Origin: a virus
Reading direction: 5' to 3' (one strand)
Virus record (IMG/VR): IMGVR_UViG_3300046000_001028
Location: 1 to 26,340 of that record
Length of the DNA: 26,340 bases
Part shown: piece after piece, positions 1 through 6,897 of the stretch
Layout of the letters: each line of letters begins with the position of its first letter
Numbering within the stretch: position 1 is the stretch's first letter
The notes under the pieces: model-generated
Databases searched by the model: none
Told to the model about the DNA's origin: nothing
What the model saw: only the letters and a program-made list of their open reading frames with translations
Position numbers and translations under genes: made by a program

Positions 1-15
1 AGGATTGAAATTACG

Positions 16-42
16 ATTCACATAGTTCACATCATTCACATC
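16..42. repeat. Three 9-bp direct repeats, (A/G)TTCACAT(A/C)
   Basis: TTCACAT occurs at 17-23, 26-32 and 35-41 with an exact 9-bp period, just before the first promoter-like element. Two readings are possible. It may be a protein-binding array. Or it may be the 3' end of an upstream coding sequence, because frame 1 is open from base 1 to a TAA at 43-45 and would end in an IHI-VHI-IHI pattern. The exact 9-bp period fits both, and the window edge prevents a decision. Confidence 0.45.
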
Positions 43-56
43 TAAATACATTATAG
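42..56 (+). promoter_or_regulatory. T4-late-like promoter element 1
   Basis: CTAAATACATTATAG matches the recurrent element of this genome and shares TAAATA with the T4 late promoter core TATAAATA. It is the first of three copies within 70 bases ahead of the first gene. Its TAA may also be the stop codon of an upstream gene. Promoter activity is inferred from recurrence and position. Confidence 0.45.
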
Positions 57-77
57 ACTGAAAAACAAACAAAAAAA

Positions 78-93
78 TTCAAATACATTATAG
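78..93 (+). promoter_or_regulatory. T4-late-like promoter element 2
   Basis: TTCAAATACATTATAG shares AAATACATTATAG with element 1, which starts about 37 bases upstream. It leaves about 17-35 bases to the candidate ATGs at 110 and 128, so it is the best placed of the three elements to drive the first gene. Confidence 0.45.
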
Positions 94-97
94 AAAA

Positions 98-107
98 TTA
101 AATACAT
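98..107 (+). promoter_or_regulatory. T4-late-like promoter element 3 (partial)
   Basis: TTAAATACAT keeps the TAAATACAT core but lacks the TTATAG tail. It abuts the ATG at 110, so a transcript from it could not carry a normal leader for that start, though it could serve the ATG at 128 or be a decayed copy. Confidence 0.25.
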
Positions 108-109
108 AT

Positions 110-478
110 ATGAAAACGAAAAGTTATATGAGATATCACCGTTACGACCAAAACAATGTCAAATACATTAAACGCTTTGAGCTTAACGAAACTGTTCCCA
201 ATGCTGACGAAGGCTTTACAGAATGGATTCGTGGTACAGGTCCATTCGAACCACAGGCGTTAGCTAACGTTGCTGAAGGTATACGTAGAGCTTGTACTGG
301 TGTGCCAAAAACTCCAGAGCAAAAACAAAAGATGCGTCTTGCAAAGTTAGGCGTACCAAAGAGTCAAGAGCATAAAGACAATATGCGTAAGAGTTGGTAT
401 AGACGTAAAGAACTAGAAATGGCTGAACGATATATAGTTGATGAAATACAATCCTCGTCAACTATATCTTCAGCATAA
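110..478 (+). CDS. Small protein with two NUMOD3-like motifs
   Basis: This 122-residue basic protein has an N-terminal part containing EGFTEWIRGTGPF (about residues 34-46), which I cannot assign. Two back-to-back copies of a G-V-P-K-(T/S)-x-E-(Q/H)-K pattern follow at about residues 64-97. This resembles NUMOD3, a DNA-contacting motif best known from phage homing endonucleases of the GIY-YIG and HNH types. No nuclease catalytic domain is visible, so it may be a DNA-binding protein or a remnant of a mobile endonuclease. The ATG at 110 has no clear ribosome-binding site, and ATG 128 is an alternative start. The end overlaps the next gene by 38 bases. The coding assignment is good; the function is inferred. 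Confidence 0.7.
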   Translation: MKTKSYMRYHRYDQNNVKYIKRFELNETVPNADEGFTEWIRGTGPFEPQALANVAEGIRRACTGVPKTPEQKQKMRLAKLGVPKSQEHKDNMRKSWYRRKELEMAERYIVDEIQSSSTISSA

Positions 479-665
479 TAAATTTCCTAAGGATATTAAA
501 GTTAGTGTCATCATTAAGTTTGATAAAAAATTAAATGAGTGGCAGTTTGCAACTTGGAAGTGCCGAAACTGTGGCACTACCCTTAAGTTTGCAAGTACTA
601 TACTAAAGCATCAAAACAACTGCAAAGAACTAAATACAATTAAGAAGAAACAAACAAATGATTGA
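441..665 (+). CDS. Small zinc-finger-like protein
   Basis: This is a 74-residue protein counted from ATG 441; a TTG at 438 would add one residue. A C-x2-C-x12-H-x3-C motif lies at residues 41-61 (C41, C44, H57, C61) and could bind one zinc ion. The same spacing occurs at the C-terminus of the HNH endonuclease at 3895-4341, and such knuckles are known at the ends of phage homing endonucleases. It overlaps the preceding NUMOD3-like gene, so the pair may be two pieces of an ancestral endonuclease or a functional DNA-binding pair. It ends in a short lysine-rich tail and overlaps the next gene by 8 bases. Confidence 0.6.
   Translation: MKYNPRQLYLQHNKFPKDIKVSVIIKFDKKLNEWQFATWKCRNCGTTLKFASTILKHQNNCKELNTIKKKQTND
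630..644 (+). promoter_or_regulatory. T4-late-like promoter element 4
   Basis: CTAAATACAATTAAG keeps the CTAAATACA core seen at 42-50. It lies inside the 3' end of the zinc-finger-like gene, 14 bases before the ATG at 658. Because it is inside a coding sequence and departs from the ATTAT tail, confidence is lower than for the intergenic copies. Confidence 0.3.
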
Positions 666-975
666 ATACACATACAAATTATACCGAGACGATGACGAAC
701 AATTAGTAGTCACTGTAGACCCATTGGTTAAAGACATTGAGGTGTCGATAGAAGCAATGATGAATATGAACGTTGATGACTTAAGTGACGACAACAAACA
801 AATCTTTGAGATGAAAATATTGGGCTTACGAACTATACATCAGTTCTTAGGCGCATTGCAACAAGAACAATACCTCAAAGAATATAAACAGGGTCTTACC
901 ACTGAGCTTAAGGGTCAAGTAAACATAGACACTGGCCAAGTAATCGATAGCATCACTAAAGGAGCATTACATTGA
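658..975 (+). CDS. Hypothetical acidic protein
   Basis: This 105-residue protein is rich in Asp and Glu and looks mainly helical: an N-terminal strand region, an acidic segment with the VDDLSDDNKQ stretch near residues 39-48, then a helical part. I recognise no domain. It starts at ATG 658, overlapping the end of the previous gene by 8 bases. Its TGA stop (973-975) overlaps the TTG start of the next gene. It sits in the tight run of small genes ahead of terminase, so co-expression with the packaging genes is likely. Confidence 0.75.
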   Translation: MIEYTYKLYRDDDEQLVVTVDPLVKDIEVSIEAMMNMNVDDLSDDNKQIFEMKILGLRTIHQFLGALQQEQYLKEYKQGLTTELKGQVNIDTGQVIDSITKGALH

Positions 976-1340
976 GCGAGTTTAAAGGCATTATCGACAA
1001 GCCCTTTTACGTTGGGCACATAAAGAACTTCGATAAGATGGTCACAGAACTGTCGCCATTTATGAATGAGTATGAGATTGACCAATGCATAAGCTTTATG
1101 TTTACACTGCAAGATACAAAGAACGATATCAATCCAAGTCCAGAAGATTGCAAAACACAATTGCAGATAATGCTAGGTCGTGATAGGTTCTTAGAACTAA
1201 CGCAACAGTGGGGCAAGAAGAATCAAAAGTTCCTATCAGTGTTTGGTGCATTAAAGTACAAAGACAAACGTGATGGCAAGTTTTATGATGGCCTAGATGA
1301 GACAGATAACGTAGAAGATTACGAGAAAGTTTATATATGA
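972..1340 (+). CDS. Hypothetical protein with a TTG start
   Basis: This 122-residue protein is of unknown function. The chosen start is TTG 972. It overlaps the upstream TGA as TTGA, and an AAAGGAG ribosome-binding site ends about 7 bases before it, far better placed than for any internal ATG. The N-terminus has a GHIKNF stretch followed by an amphipathic helical region. The C-terminus is acidic (DETDNVEDYEKVYI). No catalytic motif is visible. The stop overlaps the next ATG as ATGA (1337-1340). Confidence 0.7.
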   Translation: MSEFKGIIDKPFYVGHIKNFDKMVTELSPFMNEYEIDQCISFMFTLQDTKNDINPSPEDCKTQLQIMLGRDRFLELTQQWGKKNQKFLSVFGALKYKDKRDGKFYDGLDETDNVEDYEKVYI

Positions 1341-1483
1341 TGCCTTGGTATAAATCAATATGGTTAAGATTGCGTAAGAGTAATCAATTACCTGGCAATG
1401 AAGTATTATTGCCTATGACACCACCATCTGTCGAAGTAAAACCTAAACGTGTAAGGAAGAAAAAAGATGTTAACAATACGTGA
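1337..1483 (+). CDS. Small basic hypothetical protein (48 aa)
   Basis: This is a 48-residue reading frame starting with tandem ATGs at 1337 and 1340, overlapping the previous stop as ATGA. The N-terminus is aromatic and basic (MMPWYKSIWLRLRKSNQ) and the C-terminus is a Pro/Lys/Arg tail (KPKRVRKKKDVNNT). It could bind nucleic acid or a membrane surface, but nothing identifies a function. It fills an otherwise empty gap between two genes and its end overlaps the next ATG at 1467, supporting it as a real gene. Confidence 0.55.
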   Translation: MMPWYKSIWLRLRKSNQLPGNEVLLPMTPPSVEVKPKRVRKKKDVNNT

Positions 1484-1646
1484 ACGATTAAACAATCCAG
1501 GCATTGTAAGAACATATCTACATATGATTCGTAACGACCACGAAGATATCGTTAGAGACTTACGTAAGACACTCAAAGACAATGCTGAAGGCCACAGTAA
1601 ACAGATTATGTTAGAAGAAGAATTTGTTAAACGTTTAGGCGAATGA
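1467..1646 (+). CDS. Small helical hypothetical protein (59 aa)
   Basis: This is a 59-residue predominantly helical, charged protein (MLTIRERLNNPGIVRTYLHM at the start, MLEEEFVKRLGE at the end). A purine-rich AAGGAAG at 1454-1460 lies about 6 bases before the ATG as a ribosome-binding site. It overlaps the preceding gene by 17 bases and the next gene by ATGA (1643-1646). Its length and charge are typical of small phage accessory proteins. No domain is recognised. Confidence 0.6.
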   Translation: MLTIRERLNNPGIVRTYLHMIRNDHEDIVRDLRKTLKDNAEGHSKQIMLEEEFVKRLGE

Positions 1647-1828
1647 GTCCCAGAGAATTTATAGGCTATTGCTACTGCGATAGTCGTTTTCGTACCATTG
1701 AAAATATAGTAACGAAAGGCACATTACAAGAAGTGTTAGAGCTACAAGAAATTAATAATAAGATGCCTAAATTTCATAGGCACAATGAGGTAGCTAAACT
1801 TATTAAGGAGAGATTAAATGGGTTATAG
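1643..1828 (+). CDS. Hypothetical protein (61 aa)
   Basis: This 61-residue protein has a CYCDSRF segment near residues 9-15 (two cysteines, C9 and C11), followed by a helical region. Too few metal ligands are visible to call a zinc site. It starts by ATGA overlap with the previous stop and overlaps the next gene by 11 bases. That next gene's AAGGAGAG ribosome-binding site lies inside its 3' end. Function unknown. Confidence 0.6.
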   Translation: MSPREFIGYCYCDSRFRTIENIVTKGTLQEVLELQEINNKMPKFHRHNEVAKLIKERLNGL

Positions 1829-2126
1829 AGCAACAGAAGCAATGGCAGCTAATGCAAAGCGTGGATTAGAGATGCGACAGAAAGTTAGTCCTAGCAATCG
1901 TGGCGGCACAGCAGTAGGATTAAATCGTGCAAGTCAATTTGCAAACAGACGAGAAGTTAGTTTAGATACAGTAAAACGTACCTATAGTTTTTTAAGTCGT
2001 GCAGAAGTGTATTACAAGCCTGGAGAGAACACAGCAGGTACACAAGCATATCTGTTATGGGGAGGTCCACCAGGACTTACTTGGGCTAGAAACATATTAC
2101 GCAGTGAAGGATTATTAGATGACTGA
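1818..2126 (+). CDS. Phage protein with KRGLE...WGGxxGLxWA motif
   Basis: This 102-residue basic protein has a strong AAGGAGAG site 6 bases before ATG 1818. Its sequence follows a pattern found, alone or fused, in phage head and packaging proteins. The elements are an AKRGLEMR helix (residues 13-20), GGTAVGLNRASQ (29-40), SLDTVKRTYSFLSR (48-61), and a terminal YLLWGGPPGLTWA (78-90). I know this pattern from phage-encoded proteins near portal, protease or MuF genes, but its biochemical role is not established. It directly precedes and overlaps the small terminase gene, consistent with a role in packaging or head assembly. Confidence 0.7.
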   Translation: MGYRATEAMAANAKRGLEMRQKVSPSNRGGTAVGLNRASQFANRREVSLDTVKRTYSFLSRAEVYYKPGENTAGTQAYLLWGGPPGLTWARNILRSEGLLDD

Positions 2127-2463
2127 AATAGTTAAAAAGAAAGTAGGCGGTGCACGACCAGGTGCAGGCAGAAAGAAAGGCGTGACACAAAAGTTGTCAG
2201 CGCAAACTATTCTTGCCGCCATTGAAGATAAAGATAAACCATTCGCTGAAGGCTTTGCAGAAGATTATCACAATGCACGTATGGGCGATGATAAGCATTT
2301 GTTACAGAAGTATCAGAGTATGATATTGAACAAGGTTGTTGCAGATAAGCAAGAGATTGATGTGACTACATTAGGTCAGTCAATGAACAATAACTTTGTG
2401 TTTCCAACAAAAGAACTAAGTGATTGGAAAGAGATTCCAATCAGTTACACAGTGAATGAATAA
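2119..2463 (+). CDS. terS: Terminase small subunit, putative
   Basis: This 114-residue protein is probably the DNA-recognition subunit of the packaging motor. It opens with a basic segment containing GGARPGAGRKKG (residues 9-20), a hallmark of many small-terminase and helix-turn-helix phage proteins. A helical region with acidic stretches and a C-terminal tail that could contact the large subunit follow. It overlaps the previous gene by 8 bases and the large terminase gene by 8 bases (ATGAATAA), the usual terS-terL arrangement. The assignment rests on the N-terminal motif and on context; the rest of the sequence is divergent. Confidence 0.75.
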   Translation: MTEIVKKKVGGARPGAGRKKGVTQKLSAQTILAAIEDKDKPFAEGFAEDYHNARMGDDKHLLQKYQSMILNKVVADKQEIDVTTLGQSMNNNFVFPTKELSDWKEIPISYTVNE

Positions 2464-3892
2464 CATTGAGATACCACTATATGGCGAGCAATCGACAATA
2501 CTAAATGATTGGCTCAGTACTGACAAACATTGTGTGGATATTGTTCCAGTGGGTAGCGGTAAGACATTTCTTGCCAGTATCGCCCTACCACTATTTGCTA
2601 GTGATGCGAGATACCATAAAGGTAAAGATATAATCTATAGTGCTCCAACAGGCGCAATGATTAAGTCACTGATTTGGGAACCTCTCAAGCATAGTTGCAT
2701 AAATCATTTTGGATTAAGTGATGGTAAAGATATTAATAATAGTGAGCTTACAATTAAGTTTCCTAATGGCATATTCATTCGCTGTAAAAGTGCAGAACAA
2801 CGTGAGAACTTACGAGGTCTTAACGTAGGCGTATGGGTCGCTGACGAAGCCGCATTGTACACGCAAGATACATTACAAGAAATTACTAATCGACTGCGCC
2901 CACGTGTTGGTCAAGCTGATACGCAAGGTAGATTGATTGTGATTAGTACGCCTAATGGTACAGGTCCACTGCACGATCTGTTCACGTTAGCATTAGAGAA
3001 TGATGAGAAGTATGTTGTTCGTCATTACAATTACTTGCAGATGCGTAGTGGTAATAAAAACTTTATTGATGAGCAGAAACGTATCATCAGTCCATTAAAG
3101 TTTAATCAAGATTATATGTGTCAGTGGGAAAGTGTTAGTGATGCGTTCTTCTACACTTGGGACAGACACAAATATACACGTGAAGTCAAAGACTTTGGTG
3201 GCGATTTATATACATTCCACGACTTTAACAAACGTGTTATGTGCGCTACTGTAGCACAAGTTAAAAAGAGTGGGCACAAAGAAGGCACAATAGAGATATT
3301 AAAAAGTTATGCGATACCTGATTGCAGTACAGAAGGTATTGCTGATGCGATTAGACAGGACTTTCCTAAACGCAGAATCAACAGCATTATCGATATGAGT
3401 GGCACACAAGTTAATCGTGATACAACAAGTCCCTTTGGCGTAACAGATCGTATCATCTTAGAGAAGTATGGCTTTACAATTGTGAATACACGTAAGAGTA
3501 ATCCATTAATTACAGATACAGATAACACAAGTAATGGCTTTATCAATCGTGGTGGCTTAGTCGTGCAACCTGATGATAAGTTTTTATTAGAAGCATTGCA
3601 AACATACCATTTCGAAGATGGTAGTCGTAAAAAGTTAGTCAAGTACAGTGAAAGTAGATACGCACACATAGACGGATTAGGTGACTGCATACGTTATGGC
3701 ATACATCATCTGTTCCCAATACAACACGACAGCTTACCAATCAATGAATTTGTAGGTATGGATCAACGTTTTGCAAGACAGAATAAACCCGGCTTAGAGC
3801 ATATGCCTGAGAGTCCACTATATCCAGGTGGACCGAGCTGGGAAGAGATTATGAATGGTGATGTAGTAGAAGATTATCAGGTGTGGAATTAA
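2456..3892 (+). CDS. terL: Terminase large subunit (ATPase-nuclease)
   Basis: This 478-residue protein powers DNA translocation into the prohead and cuts the concatemer. ATPase half: a Walker A-like PVGSGKT at residues 31-37, lacking the usual first glycine of GxxxxGKT. Walker B VGVWVADE lies at 124-131 (D130, catalytic E131) and the coupling motif IVISTPNGTG at 161-170. Nuclease half, RNase H-like: probable metal-binding aspartates in YTFHDFN (D256), IIDMSG (D313) and HIDGLGD (D407/D410). Length and domain order are normal for a phage large terminase. The ATG is embedded in the end of terS. The next gene, an HNH endonuclease, begins immediately after the stop, splitting the usual terL-portal junction. 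Confidence 0.93.
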   Translation: MNNIEIPLYGEQSTILNDWLSTDKHCVDIVPVGSGKTFLASIALPLFASDARYHKGKDIIYSAPTGAMIKSLIWEPLKHSCINHFGLSDGKDINNSELTIKFPNGIFIRCKSAEQRENLRGLNVGVWVADEAALYTQDTLQEITNRLRPRVGQADTQGRLIVISTPNGTGPLHDLFTLALENDEKYVVRHYNYLQMRSGNKNFIDEQKRIISPLKFNQDYMCQWESVSDAFFYTWDRHKYTREVKDFGGDLYTFHDFNKRVMCATVAQVKKSGHKEGTIEILKSYAIPDCSTEGIADAIRQDFPKRRINSIIDMSGTQVNRDTTSPFGVTDRIILEKYGFTIVNTRKSNPLITDTDNTSNGFINRGGLVVQPDDKFLLEALQTYHFEDGSRKKLVKYSESRYAHIDGLGDCIRYGIHHLFPIQHDSLPINEFVGMDQRFARQNKPGLEHMPESPLYPGGPSWEEIMNGDVVEDYQVWN

Positions 3893-3894
3893 TT

Positions 3895-4341
3895 ATGGGA
3901 AGATATCAAGGCGATAGTGGCACACTATTAGAACGACTATTAGATAAAGTTATAGTCAATGAAATTACTGACTGTTGGGAGTTTCAAGGTGGTAAGAACA
4001 ACATTGGTTATGGTATGATACGTGACGGCAAAAAGATGCGTACAAGTCATCGTGTAAGTTATGAAGAACATAAAGGCCCTATACCACACGGTCTATGCGT
4101 AATGCATAGCTGTGATAACCCAATCTGTTGTAATCCTAGTCATTTAAGCGTGGGAACTCATAAACAAAACACAAGAGATATGATGAACAAAGGTAGATCG
4201 AATCCATTCGGTAGCTATCTTGGCAATGGTGGTATGTTAGGTAAAAAACAACCTACAACATTATGCAAGTACTGCAATCGATCAATACCAAACAATGTTT
4301 ACGCTAGATTTCACGGAGATAAGTGTAAGCTTAAACCTTAA
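3895..4341 (+). CDS. HNH homing endonuclease, free-standing
   Basis: This 148-residue protein is counted from ATG 3895; a GTG at 3883 would add four residues and overlap terL. An HNH_3-type core spans about residues 27-95. It has a CWEF start, a conserved S-H-R, H71 in the VMHSCDN strand, paired cysteines around ICCNPSHL (N80, H83), then GTHKQNTRDM. A C-terminal knuckle C124-x2-C127-x12-H140-x3-C144 may bind zinc. Such enzymes make site-specific breaks and copy themselves into related phages. HNH proteins also assist packaging in some phages, and its place beside terminase allows that alternative. It lies between terL and portal with no intron signal that I can see. Confidence 0.9.
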   Translation: MGRYQGDSGTLLERLLDKVIVNEITDCWEFQGGKNNIGYGMIRDGKKMRTSHRVSYEEHKGPIPHGLCVMHSCDNPICCNPSHLSVGTHKQNTRDMMNKGRSNPFGSYLGNGGMLGKKQPTTLCKYCNRSIPNNVYARFHGDKCKLKP

Positions 4342-4342
4342 G

Positions 4343-4357
4343 CATAAATACATTATG
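4343..4357 (+). promoter_or_regulatory. T4-late-like promoter before portal
   Basis: CATAAATACATTATG lies in the 53-base gap after the HNH gene, 37 bases before the portal ATG. It shares a 15-base run, AGCATAAATACATTAT, with the element at 22055. ATAAATA matches 7 of 8 positions of the T4 late consensus TATAAATA. Late-promoter function is inferred. Confidence 0.6.
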
Positions 4358-4394
4358 CACCATTTCGCCCTAGGCAATATAAAGAGACACAACA

Positions 4395-6017
4395 ATGCAC
4401 AATAATCGTGATTTACTAAAACGCAATCCAGTGTATGATAATATCTATTTGCAGATGTTATCATATCAGTACGCATATCTTGGCGGCATTACTTTCAAGC
4501 AAGCTGTTCGCAAGAAAAGACCTAGTGAAGATAGTACACTCTATCTTGATTTAGTAGCTAACACAGTAGCACAGCCTATCTGTCGTTACATTGTTGACAC
4601 TATCAATGATGTATTGTTTGAGCCAGGCATCAAACGCAATTTACAATTCTGTACACCACAAGGTAAACACATTGCTCCTGAGAATAACGAATGGATCGAT
4701 TTGTTTCAATTAGATGCCGATCTAACTAATCGTAGTATGAATGGCTTTATGGAAGGTGTAGGAGATTTAACAAGTATATTTGGGCACTGTTGGGTCGCAG
4801 TCGATATGCCCCAAGCAACAGAAGGGAATCTTGGTAGACCATATGTGTGTGCCATTAGCCCATTGGATGTATGGGACTGGGAGTTTGACTACTACGGTGG
4901 TCGACCACTGCTCAAATATGTTAAAATCAAAGAGATGGAAGAAGAAGATTGTTACTATATCAAATGCTATTATTTAGGTGATGCAGTAACTCCAAGCTAT
5001 TGGCATAGCTACAAAGTAGAAAAAGGGCCTGGTAAAGAAAATCAACCAGCAGAACGCATAGGCGAAGGTATGTATCCACCTGGTATGAGCTTACCAGTAT
5101 TCATAGCATATGGTCGCAGAGACCCTAGAACTATGGAATGTGGCGTAAGTGATATCGATAGTGCAAGTGACGCACAAAAAGAATATTATAAACTAGAATG
5201 CGAGAAGTATACAGCATTGCAATTTGCTCACACGATCATTCGTGCAGATAAAGGCATTAGTGTTCCAGTACACGCAGGTGCTATTGTTCGTGCTAACGAA
5301 GGACAGATCGAAGCTATAGCTATTGATACTGGTGACGTAGACGCAATCATTAGAACACAAGATAACATACTAGAACAGATAGAAGCACTGACTGGATTAG
5401 GTGGCTTACGTACAAGTAAGAACCAAATAGCAAGTGGTGTTGCTATCATCGAAGAACGTAAACAATTACACAGATTAGCAAAGAGTAAAGCTAGACTGAT
5501 GGAAGTTACAGAAGAAATGATTTACACTTATGCGGCACGTTTTATGGATCAACGTTGGGCTGGAGAAGTACACTACAACACTGACTATGAAGCACACGAC
5601 ACTAACTATCGTATGGCATTGATTAAATCTGCTAATGAGTTAGCTGGTGATAATGAGATAGTTAAATCATTGATTACAAAAGAAATTATTGCATTATTAT
5701 CACCTGCTGAAGACATACCAGAATACGAGCAAGTGTTCATCAATACTATTCAAGATGGTCAGTTAAAAGCATTGATGCAAGAAAACAATGACCAAGTACT
5801 GAGCAGAGATTTAGAACCTAGTATGATACCTACGCACGAAGAATACGGCGAAGAAGGTGATGGTAAAGAACAAGCTGAATACGATGATGAAAATGGAGTA
5901 CCAGATAACACAAGTATATTAGGTGGTGCGGGTACTCCAGTAACAGACGTAGGGTTAACCTACTATCCAAATCAAGTAGCACCTGCGCTATTGCTAGGTG
6001 GTACAGCAGGTAGATAA
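4395..6017 (+). CDS. Portal protein
   Basis: This 540-residue protein is probably the dodecameric ring through which DNA enters and leaves the head. Its N-terminal part carries helical residues with ANTVAQPICRYIVDTINDVLF (split here at residues 55-75). The central wing has FGHCWVAVDMP and AISPLDVWDWEFDYYGG, typical of portals describing lipid-free beta regions after a helical stem. Towards the C-terminus the segment LTGLGGLRTSKNQIASGVAI leads into a long helix (about 335-390), as in portal crown and tunnel helices. The tail is acidic and low in complexity. A purine-rich AAGAGA precedes the ATG by 7 bases. Length and position after terminase fit the family. Confidence 0.88.
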   Translation: MHNNRDLLKRNPVYDNIYLQMLSYQYAYLGGITFKQAVRKKRPSEDSTLYLDLVANTVAQPICRYIVDTINDVLFEPGIKRNLQFCTPQGKHIAPENNEWIDLFQLDADLTNRSMNGFMEGVGDLTSIFGHCWVAVDMPQATEGNLGRPYVCAISPLDVWDWEFDYYGGRPLLKYVKIKEMEEEDCYYIKCYYLGDAVTPSYWHSYKVEKGPGKENQPAERIGEGMYPPGMSLPVFIAYGRRDPRTMECGVSDIDSASDAQKEYYKLECEKYTALQFAHTIIRADKGISVPVHAGAIVRANEGQIEAIAIDTGDVDAIIRTQDNILEQIEALTGLGGLRTSKNQIASGVAIIEERKQLHRLAKSKARLMEVTEEMIYTYAARFMDQRWAGEVHYNTDYEAHDTNYRMALIKSANELAGDNEIVKSLITKEIIALLSPAEDIPEYEQVFINTIQDGQLKALMQENNDQVLSRDLEPSMIPTHEEYGEEGDGKEQAEYDDENGVPDNTSILGGAGTPVTDVGLTYYPNQVAPALLLGGTAGR

Positions 6018-6038
6018 TACTACCTAAAAACTAATTGT

Positions 6039-6052
6039 AATAAATACAATAC
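6039..6052 (+). promoter_or_regulatory. T4-late-like promoter before scaffold and capsid genes
   Basis: AATAAATACAATAC lies in the 72-base gap between portal and the scaffold-like gene, about 38 bases before the ATG at 6090. It would head a capsid-tube unit that ends at the terminator at 9502-9531. Confidence 0.55.
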
Positions 6053-6089
6053 AAACTCGGTGATTACGAACAATCAAGGAAAAAATTAA

Positions 6090-6866
6090 ATGGATCAACA
6101 ATCTTTCGTTGGCAACGACAGCCAGACTAATACTAACCAGTCAGTGGAAACACAAGAAGGTGGTACAGAACAGGTAAATCCTGGTGCTATTCGTAAGAGT
6201 ACTACACAAAGTTTATTGACTGCACTTAGCAATGCTAGTGGCACAAACTTTACTAGTGTAGAAGATGCTCTTGCTTATGTTGCTAGAACATCTGCTCAAC
6301 AACTCGGTGGCAACGTACAGCCAGTGGAACAGCCTAAAGTACAACAAACGTCCGGACGTGTAACAACTAACGACCTGCACGAACGCTTTAATGAACTATC
6401 ACAAAATCTTGCACGTAAAGAGCAAGCATTGCGTGAGAAGGAACTTGATAGCGATATTCAGCGGGCAATGGGTGACAAGTTTGATACTGATTTGATTGAT
6501 TATGCATTGAATAAAGTTAAGAACAATATTCAATGGAACGATGATGGCACTTATGCTATCGTCAATCAAAAAGGTCAAGAACGTTATGGTAGCGATGGTA
6601 TGCCACTTACAATCCAGGGATTGGTACAAGAAGTAGCTCAGGGTAATCCTAAGCTATTGAGACAGAGCAATTCCAATTCTGGATCTGGTTTAAGACCTGG
6701 ACAAGGTAGTTTTACTGGTGCACTAGAAGAAACTATACCAGACTATTCACGTGATCCTGCCGCATTCAATGCGTGGGCTAACAAGAATGGACTAGGTAAA
6801 GGTGTAGGCTTAAAAGGTCTAGGCGTATCAGCAACAGTATCTAGTTCAAGTCGTAAGGTGCTCTGA
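6090..6866 (+). CDS. Putative head scaffolding protein
   Basis: This 258-residue hydrophilic protein lies between portal and major capsid protein, the usual place of the scaffold. The N-terminus is Gln/Asn-rich and probably disordered. A charged helix, likely coiled coil, runs at about residues 94-128 (DLHERFNELSQ through REKELDSDIQ). A folded segment follows, then a Gly/Ser-rich linker and a conserved-looking YSRDPAAFNAWANKNGLGKG near the end that could be the coat-binding element. AAGGA precedes the ATG by 9 bases. No protease motif is visible in it or its neighbours, so if it is a scaffold its removal does not obviously involve a fused protease. Assigned by position and composition. Confidence 0.65.
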   Translation: MDQQSFVGNDSQTNTNQSVETQEGGTEQVNPGAIRKSTTQSLLTALSNASGTNFTSVEDALAYVARTSAQQLGGNVQPVEQPKVQQTSGRVTTNDLHERFNELSQNLARKEQALREKELDSDIQRAMGDKFDTDLIDYALNKVKNNIQWNDDGTYAIVNQKGQERYGSDGMPLTIQGLVQEVAQGNPKLLRQSNSNSGSGLRPGQGSFTGALEETIPDYSRDPAAFNAWANKNGLGKGVGLKGLGVSATVSSSSRKVL

Positions 6867-6897
6867 AGCCAACAAAATTTAATTTAAGGAAAATATA

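Noticed and set aside
158-170. TCAAATACATTAA match to the promoter-like element inside the first gene
   Set aside because: It is inside coding sequence, lacks the TATAG tail, and the next start is far downstream; a chance match in AT-rich DNA is likely.
3883-3894. GTG 3883 as the HNH start
   Set aside because: It would overlap the end of terL, and ATG 3895 adds no loss of conserved residues and has an AGGTG at a reasonable distance. The GTG start cannot be excluded.
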